Shown here piece by piece: positions 7,743 to 11,163 of a stretch of 11,163 nt of DNA. The notes beneath the pieces were generated by a model. That model ran no database searches. It saw only the letters and a list, made by a program, of their open reading frames with translations, and had not been told where the DNA came from. The stretch is taken from the NCBI GenBank assembly GCA_020725805.1, contig DYEF01000043.1, forward strand, positions 1 to 11,163. Direction: 5' to 3'. Origin of the DNA: Bdellovibrio sp. GTDB taxonomy: Bacteria; Myxococcota; SpSt-1050. Numbering within the stretch: position 1 is the first letter of the stretch; each line of letters opens with the position of its first letter. The position numbers and the translations under genes are program-made.

Positions 7743-9185
7743 TTACTTGGCCTTTCTGTTATTGTAAATATCGATAAAAATTTCCACAAGTTTAGGGTCA
7801 AACTGTGTACCGGCACATCTTTTGAGCTCTTCGATCGCAATTTCGTGGGAAAGGGCCGGTCTGTAAGGTCTGTCGGAGGTCATAGCATCATAGGTGTCGG
7901 CAATAGCCAGAATACGTGCACCCAGCGGAATCTCTTCACCTCTCAGCCCGTCGGGATAACCGCTGCCGTCATACTGCTCATGGTGGTGATATATATCGGG
8001 GAGTATATCCTGCAGAAACGTAATAGGCTGAAGTATCTTCTTGCCGATTACGGGGTGCAGCTTAAACATTTCATATTCCTTTGGAGTGAGCTTTTCGGGT
8101 TTATTGAGCTCCTCGTATCTGATACCTATCTTCCCGATATCGTGGAGAAGCGCCGCCTGAAATATCCTTCCGGTCTCCTCCTCCGAAAGACCGAGGCCCT
8201 TGCAGAGTTCTAGGGCAATCTTTGCCACTCTCTCCGAATGACCTATCGTATATCTGTCCTTCGCCTCAATTGCCATTGCAAAACCCTGAATCGTCTCACT
8301 GAAAGTGGTCTGCATCTTCATCACAAGCTGAATATTCTCGATATGTGCCCCCGACCTGTCCGCAATAGTGAGAACGGTCTTTCTCTGACCTTCCGTGAAT
8401 ATCTGATTGCTGCTGAGTTTATAGATAGCCAGAAGATACTGGTTTACTCCATTCACCTTGATGGGTGCAAACAATGCAGATGCAGGGGTATTTTCGACGA
8501 AGAGACCTTCAGGATAACTCCCATCTTCGAGAAGTGTCGTAGATGAAGAGGCGGCGATGAATTTCAGCCTCTCGGGGTCAAGTTTGGGCAGACTCTCCTC
8601 CTGCGAGAGATTCTTCCTCGTGATAATCCTGAGACTCTTGTTCTTCTGAATCTCATATACCTCGATTACATCAGGACTGAGTGCCTCACTGAGAGCACTG
8701 ATTATCAGTTCGAATATCCCTTCGGGAGTATGTTTTGAGGACATCTCCTCGGACATATGGTAAAGTGAGAGCGCCTCCCTCAGCTGAATATTCTCTGCAA
8801 TCAGATTGTACCTCTCAATTGCCCTGTCAAGGATTCTGATGATATCTTCCATCTTAAAAGGCTTTAGGATATAATCGTATGCCCCCGCCTTCATGGCATC
8901 AATCGCTGTCTCAATTGTCCCGTATCCGGTCATAATAATCGGTACAACCGGAATCCTCCTGTCATTGATAAACTGCAGCAGCTGCATGCCGTCCAGATTA
9001 GGCATCTTGAGGTCGGAAAGAATGACTGTGTACTTCCCCGAAAGTATCTTCTCCCTTGCCTCAAGTCCGTCATGGGCCGTCTCTATATCATAACCCTCAA
9101 GTGAGAGAAATTCCGTAAGTATATCCCTTATTACGGGCTCATCATCCACAATTAGAATCTTCGGTTTTCTTGCGGAAATAACCAT
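7743..9185 (-). CDS. REC-GAF-HD-GYP response regulator, c-di-GMP phosphodiesterase (480 aa)
   Basis: The receiver spans about 8-125: Asp14 and Asp15, phosphoacceptor Asp58 (ILSDLKMP), Thr86, Lys108. A GAF-like segment spans about 150-285. The HD-GYP domain spans about 295-475 with apparently all metal and signature residues: His316 (HSERVA), His348-Asp349 (HDIGKIGI), His377, then HHEQYDGSGYPDGL (401-414) and Asp430. The full GYP motif predicts hydrolysis of c-di-GMP. Phosphorylation by CheA or another kinase probably controls activity. Its ATG overlaps the lipoprotein stop (TAATG), and GAGGA lies about 6-7 nt upstream. In a che operon it would tie chemosensory signalling to c-di-GMP-controlled motility or surface attachment. 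The phosphate donor and the GAF ligand cannot be read from the sequence. Confidence 0.95.
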   Translation of the reverse strand: MVISARKPKILIVDDEPVIRDILTEFLSLEGYDIETAHDGLEAREKILSGKYTVILSDLKMPNLDGMQLLQFINDRRIPVVPIIMTGYGTIETAIDAMKAGAYDYILKPFKMEDIIRILDRAIERYNLIAENIQLREALSLYHMSEEMSSKHTPEGIFELIISALSEALSPDVIEVYEIQKNKSLRIITRKNLSQEESLPKLDPERLKFIAASSSTTLLEDGSYPEGLFVENTPASALFAPIKVNGVNQYLLAIYKLSSNQIFTEGQRKTVLTIADRSGAHIENIQLVMKMQTTFSETIQGFAMAIEAKDRYTIGHSERVAKIALELCKGLGLSEEETGRIFQAALLHDIGKIGIRYEELNKPEKLTPKEYEMFKLHPVIGKKILQPITFLQDILPDIYHHHEQYDGSGYPDGLRGEEIPLGARILAIADTYDAMTSDRPYRPALSHEIAIEELKRCAGTQFDPKLVEIFIDIYNNRKAK

Positions 9186-10954
9186 TACCAGTCCTCTATT
9201 GCGATACCAAAATTGCCCGATGGCGATTTTGTAAATGTATTTTCGGGAGACTGAGGTGTTAAGAGAAAGGTAAATGTGCTCTCCACTATTACACCGACTC
9301 TCTTGTCGGCGCCGGTAGTTACGAACAGATATCCGTCAAGGTCATCATAGACGAGATTTACCGAACTTCTTGAATTGTCTCCCCCTACTGACGTTACGAG
9401 TTTTGTATCAAGGGGTGAACCGGCAATCTCATTCATCGTATCTGCATAAAACCCCTTTACAGAGGCCGTTGTATCGCCCGCTGAGATAGCATTATTGCAA
9501 ACAACGTACAGTTTTTCCATATTTCTGCCCAATGCAAGCGCCATAGGTCCGCAATTATCTCCGAGTTTAACAGGAGTTACCTCACTGCTGAAGTCACTCA
9601 GACTTACAGGATAGAGATATCCCGTATAATAGTCAGCTACGAACATCTTTTTCAGGACCGGATGAAGAATTACATCAACACCAATGGAGCCCGAATCACC
9701 GTAGATAAACGAATCAACAACTTCATAGGAATCCCTTTTAATTCGGAAAACCACGCCATTATCACCTTTTTTGCCCGAGAGATAAATATGATTATTCTCT
9801 TCGTCAACACTTATACCGAACAGGTTTGTTCCCAGAGGTATCTTGTCCGCGAATTCCAGTGTACCTGCCTTATGAATATACAGAGCCCCGTTGCCGCCGG
9901 TAAGGTATATCAGGTTTCTTTCGGAGTCTATTCTTGCCCTCGTAATGGCCACATCATCATTTGCATTCACAACAGACTTTATCAGAGTAGCATCAGCAAA
10001 ATTATATGCAGACAGGATATATCCCTTATCTGAATTATTAGACGAGACCACAAGTATCATAAGATTTATGGGGTCAAGCATAAGGGGATAAGGGGAATTT
10101 CCAGCAGAATCATAAATTCCTGCCTTGAAGTCGGAAAAGTTCGGGAAAGAGAGTATAAAAAACTTATTGCCCGGCTCGGTATAACTACCGTAATCCGAAA
10201 AAAACATCCTCCTCGTAAGCTTAAAACCAGATGAACCCGACAGCTGTTTCTCCTGACCGAATGAACGGACTGTTATCGGACCTTCCTTGGCGAATCCCGG
10301 CACTATTACCTTTATATATGAAGATGTAACTTCTGTTATCTTTGCAGGACTCGGGTCTCCCTCAAATGTTACTGAAAGCGTTCCGCACTCATTATCAAAC
10401 CCCTGTCCGTTGATAGTCATCAGGGTACCTCTCGGTAAATTTCCGAGAGGATTACGGCTCGTAAGCGCAAGGGTGGAATATGCATCACAGCCCGAAAGGT
10501 CTGTAATATCTGTCCCTATATCAGAGCCATCGGTCAGATCGGTATCTCCCAGATCAGATAAATCATCGATATCAGAGATATCCGAACCTGCATCCGGCAC
10601 ATCGGTCGTGATATCTCCGGTATCCCCTGTATCCTCAGCATCTTCGGCATCCGGTCTTATAATATCCCTGCTTGCATCCAGAATAACAACCCCGGCATCA
10701 CACCCCTCAACCGGCCGACAGATTCCGTCATCGCACCTCTTGCAGGTTCCGCATTCCTGATCCTTCGAACAACCTGTACTCGGGTCTATAACCTGCGGGT
10801 CCGGTGTAATTGAATTAGAATAACACTTCTCTTTAATACATTTACTTCCTTTGGGGCAGTCAGAATCGTTCTTGCAACCTTCCGACGAACTGCAGGATGC
10901 CAATAGGACTATTACTGCAATTGCAAAGATATTTTTTATTATATTGCTCATCAT
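9185..10954 (-). CDS. Cys-rich, Asp/Thr-rich lipoprotein with IPT/TIG domain and beta-propeller (589 aa)
   Basis: The N-terminus is a lipoprotein signal peptide with lipobox LLASC and lipidated Cys21; +2 is Ser, compatible with outer-membrane sorting. Two small Cys clusters follow: Cys27, 33, 39 and 44 (DCPKGSKCIKEKC), then Cys62-85, probably disulfide-bonded knots. Residues 87-154 are an acidic D/T/S/G linker. Residues about 160-246 resemble an IPT/TIG domain (NPLGNLPRGTLMTINGQGF), with Cys156 and Cys190 possibly paired. The remainder (about 250-589) contains repeated strands such as RNLIYLTGG and NHIYLSGKKGDNG, like a YVTN-type propeller. The first of two tandem ATGs is best spaced from AGGGAG (9 nt). 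The gene opens the che operon, so a sensing or adhesion role linked to the MCP is plausible but unproven. No enzyme motif is visible. Confidence 0.85.
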   Translation of the reverse strand: MMSNIIKNIFAIAVIVLLASCSSSEGCKNDSDCPKGSKCIKEKCYSNSITPDPQVIDPSTGCSKDQECGTCKRCDDGICRPVEGCDAGVVILDASRDIIRPDAEDAEDTGDTGDITTDVPDAGSDISDIDDLSDLGDTDLTDGSDIGTDITDLSGCDAYSTLALTSRNPLGNLPRGTLMTINGQGFDNECGTLSVTFEGDPSPAKITEVTSSYIKVIVPGFAKEGPITVRSFGQEKQLSGSSGFKLTRRMFFSDYGSYTEPGNKFFILSFPNFSDFKAGIYDSAGNSPYPLMLDPINLMILVVSSNNSDKGYILSAYNFADATLIKSVVNANDDVAITRARIDSERNLIYLTGGNGALYIHKAGTLEFADKIPLGTNLFGISVDEENNHIYLSGKKGDNGVVFRIKRDSYEVVDSFIYGDSGSIGVDVILHPVLKKMFVADYYTGYLYPVSLSDFSSEVTPVKLGDNCGPMALALGRNMEKLYVVCNNAISAGDTTASVKGFYADTMNEIAGSPLDTKLVTSVGGDNSRSSVNLVYDDLDGYLFVTTGADKRVGVIVESTFTFLLTPQSPENTFTKSPSGNFGIAIEDW

Positions 10955-10963
10955 TATTATCCA

Positions 10964-10969
10964 CTCCCT
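10964..10969 (-). promoter_or_regulatory. Shine-Dalgarno of the lipoprotein gene
   Basis: AGGGAG on the minus strand lies 9 nt before the ATG at 10954 and 12 nt before the ATG at 10951. The spacing favours the first of the two tandem ATG codons. Confidence 0.6.
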
Positions 10970-10970
10970 G

Positions 10971-11051
10971 TCAGGTTATTATTCTATAGTGTTTTTTTAT
11001 TTTTTCAACTATATTGTTAGTATTATCTGGAAATACCCCAAAATTTTTCAT
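10971..11051 (-). CDS. 26-aa small ORF between the right-edge gene and the lipoprotein gene
   Basis: The ORF runs from ATG (11051-11049) to TGA (10973-10971) and begins MKNFGVFPDNTNNIVEKI, ending in a basic KKHYRIIT. GGAGG lies 4 nt upstream, and the ATG overlaps the stop of the preceding ORF (ATGA), both signs of real translation. Its stop is 16 bp before the lipoprotein start. It has no signal peptide or membrane segment and no family I recognise. It might be a genuine small protein, a coupling peptide that carries ribosomes to the lipoprotein gene, or the remnant of a longer gene. The operon promoter overlaps its second half. Confidence 0.4.
   Translation of the reverse strand: MKNFGVFPDNTNNIVEKIKKHYRIIT
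10981..11008 (-). promoter_or_regulatory. Sigma70-like promoter of the che operon
   Basis: On the minus strand TTGAAA (11008-11003) and TAGAAT (10986-10981) are separated by 16 bp, each one base from consensus. The predicted start near 10974 gives a leader of about 20 nt that contains the AGGGAG ribosome site and precedes the lipoprotein ATG. The promoter lies inside the 26-codon ORF, so it may be an internal promoter supplementing read-through from the gene at the right edge. The spacer is A-rich. Confidence 0.55.
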
Positions 11052-11163
11052 ACATCCTCCGCAAAACTAAATCTTAGCTGGTTTTTATTCACTTTTTTCT
11101 CTTTACTAAGCATCTGCTTTATCCTTTTCATAATGATTTTAAGTACTTCAGATAATCCGTCCC
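11048..11163 (-). CDS. C-terminus of an unrecognised protein (partial, enters from right edge)
   Basis: The only frame open to the window edge gives 37 codons, starting DGLSEVLKIIMKRIKQM and ending QLRFSFAEDV at a TGA. The segment is an amphipathic, lysine-rich helix followed by a short strand-like tail. The other two frames stop within a few codons of the edge. Composition resembles the coding DNA to the left, and the stop overlaps the next start by ATGA, which supports a real gene. I do not recognise the family, and its start lies outside the window. Confidence 0.55.
   Translation of the reverse strand, partial: DGLSEVLKIIMKRIKQMLSKEKKVNKNQLRFSFAEDV
11056..11060 (-). promoter_or_regulatory. 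Shine-Dalgarno of the 26-aa ORF
   Basis: GGAGG on the minus strand, 4 nt before the ATG at 11051 and inside the last codons of the right-edge gene. It also abuts an ATG in another frame (11055), which opens only ten codons and is the less likely start. Confidence 0.45.

Noticed and set aside
7448-7840. Minus-strand ORF of 130 codons across the HD-GYP/MCP junction
   Set aside because: It is off-frame to both genes, which are strongly supported, and contains no recognisable domain.
10494-10700. DNA tandem repeat or CRISPR-like array
   Set aside because: The repetitiveness comes from Asp, Thr and Ser codons in the lipoprotein linker; there are no evenly sized direct repeats or spacers here or elsewhere.
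10287-10760. Plus-strand ORF of 157 codons, Ser/Pro-rich
   Set aside because: It is the antisense shadow of the Asp/Thr-rich linker and IPT region; its low-complexity Ser runs are complements of GAT/GAC-type codons.

Overview
The window looks like a chromosomal segment of a Gram-negative, flagellated or otherwise chemosensory bacterium of moderate G+C (low forties by eye). A lipobox protein with a +2 Ser and an Omp85-type outer-membrane barrel ending in Phe point to a diderm envelope. The Cys-rich plus Asp/Thr-rich lipoprotein style is common in Myxococcota, Bradymonadota and other former Deltaproteobacteria. The tRNA has no encoded CCA, and AUA and AGA codons are used freely. I therefore lean to a lower-GC deltaproteobacterial-type lineage, with low confidence. 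Thermotoga-like features (CheX and its CheY type) mean deeper-branching groups cannot be excluded.

Layout. All protein genes read on the minus strand. From the right edge leftwards: the last 37 codons of an unrecognised gene (11048-11163); a 26-codon ORF coupled to it by ATGA (10971-11051); then a tight seven-gene cluster. The cluster order is a beta-propeller/IPT lipoprotein (9185-10954), REC-GAF-HD-GYP (7743-9185), an MCP without an ectodomain (6469-7737), CheW (6002-6469), CheY (5658-6020), CheA (3828-5654) and CheX (3301-3831). Junctions are TAATG, 5 bp, TGATG, a 19-bp overlap, 3 bp and ATGA, so this is almost certainly one transcription unit. A good sigma70-like promoter sits just ahead of the lipoprotein gene, inside the 26-codon ORF.

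Only 6 bp beyond the cheX stop lies the 3' end of a plus-strand tRNA-Lys(CTT) (3222-3295), convergent with the che operon. After a 149-bp AT-rich spacer from 3073 to 3221 comes a 947-aa minus-strand gene (229-3072) encoding a secreted M-type metallopeptidase/TolB-propeller/Omp85-barrel protein. The left 228 bp hold a consensus-like minus-strand promoter, a 17-codon ORF with a strong Shine-Dalgarno, and the first codons of an exported protein that runs off the window.

How it fits together. The operon is a complete chemosensory core: receptor, CheW, CheA, CheY and the CheX phosphatase that resets CheY. No methylation enzymes (CheR, CheB) are in view. A c-di-GMP phosphodiesterase response regulator in the same operon suggests that CheA output may also reach c-di-GMP level and surface behaviour. 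The receptor has essentially no periplasmic domain, while the first gene encodes a surface or periplasmic lipoprotein. A working hypothesis is that the lipoprotein is the sensing or accessory component of this alternative chemosensory system.
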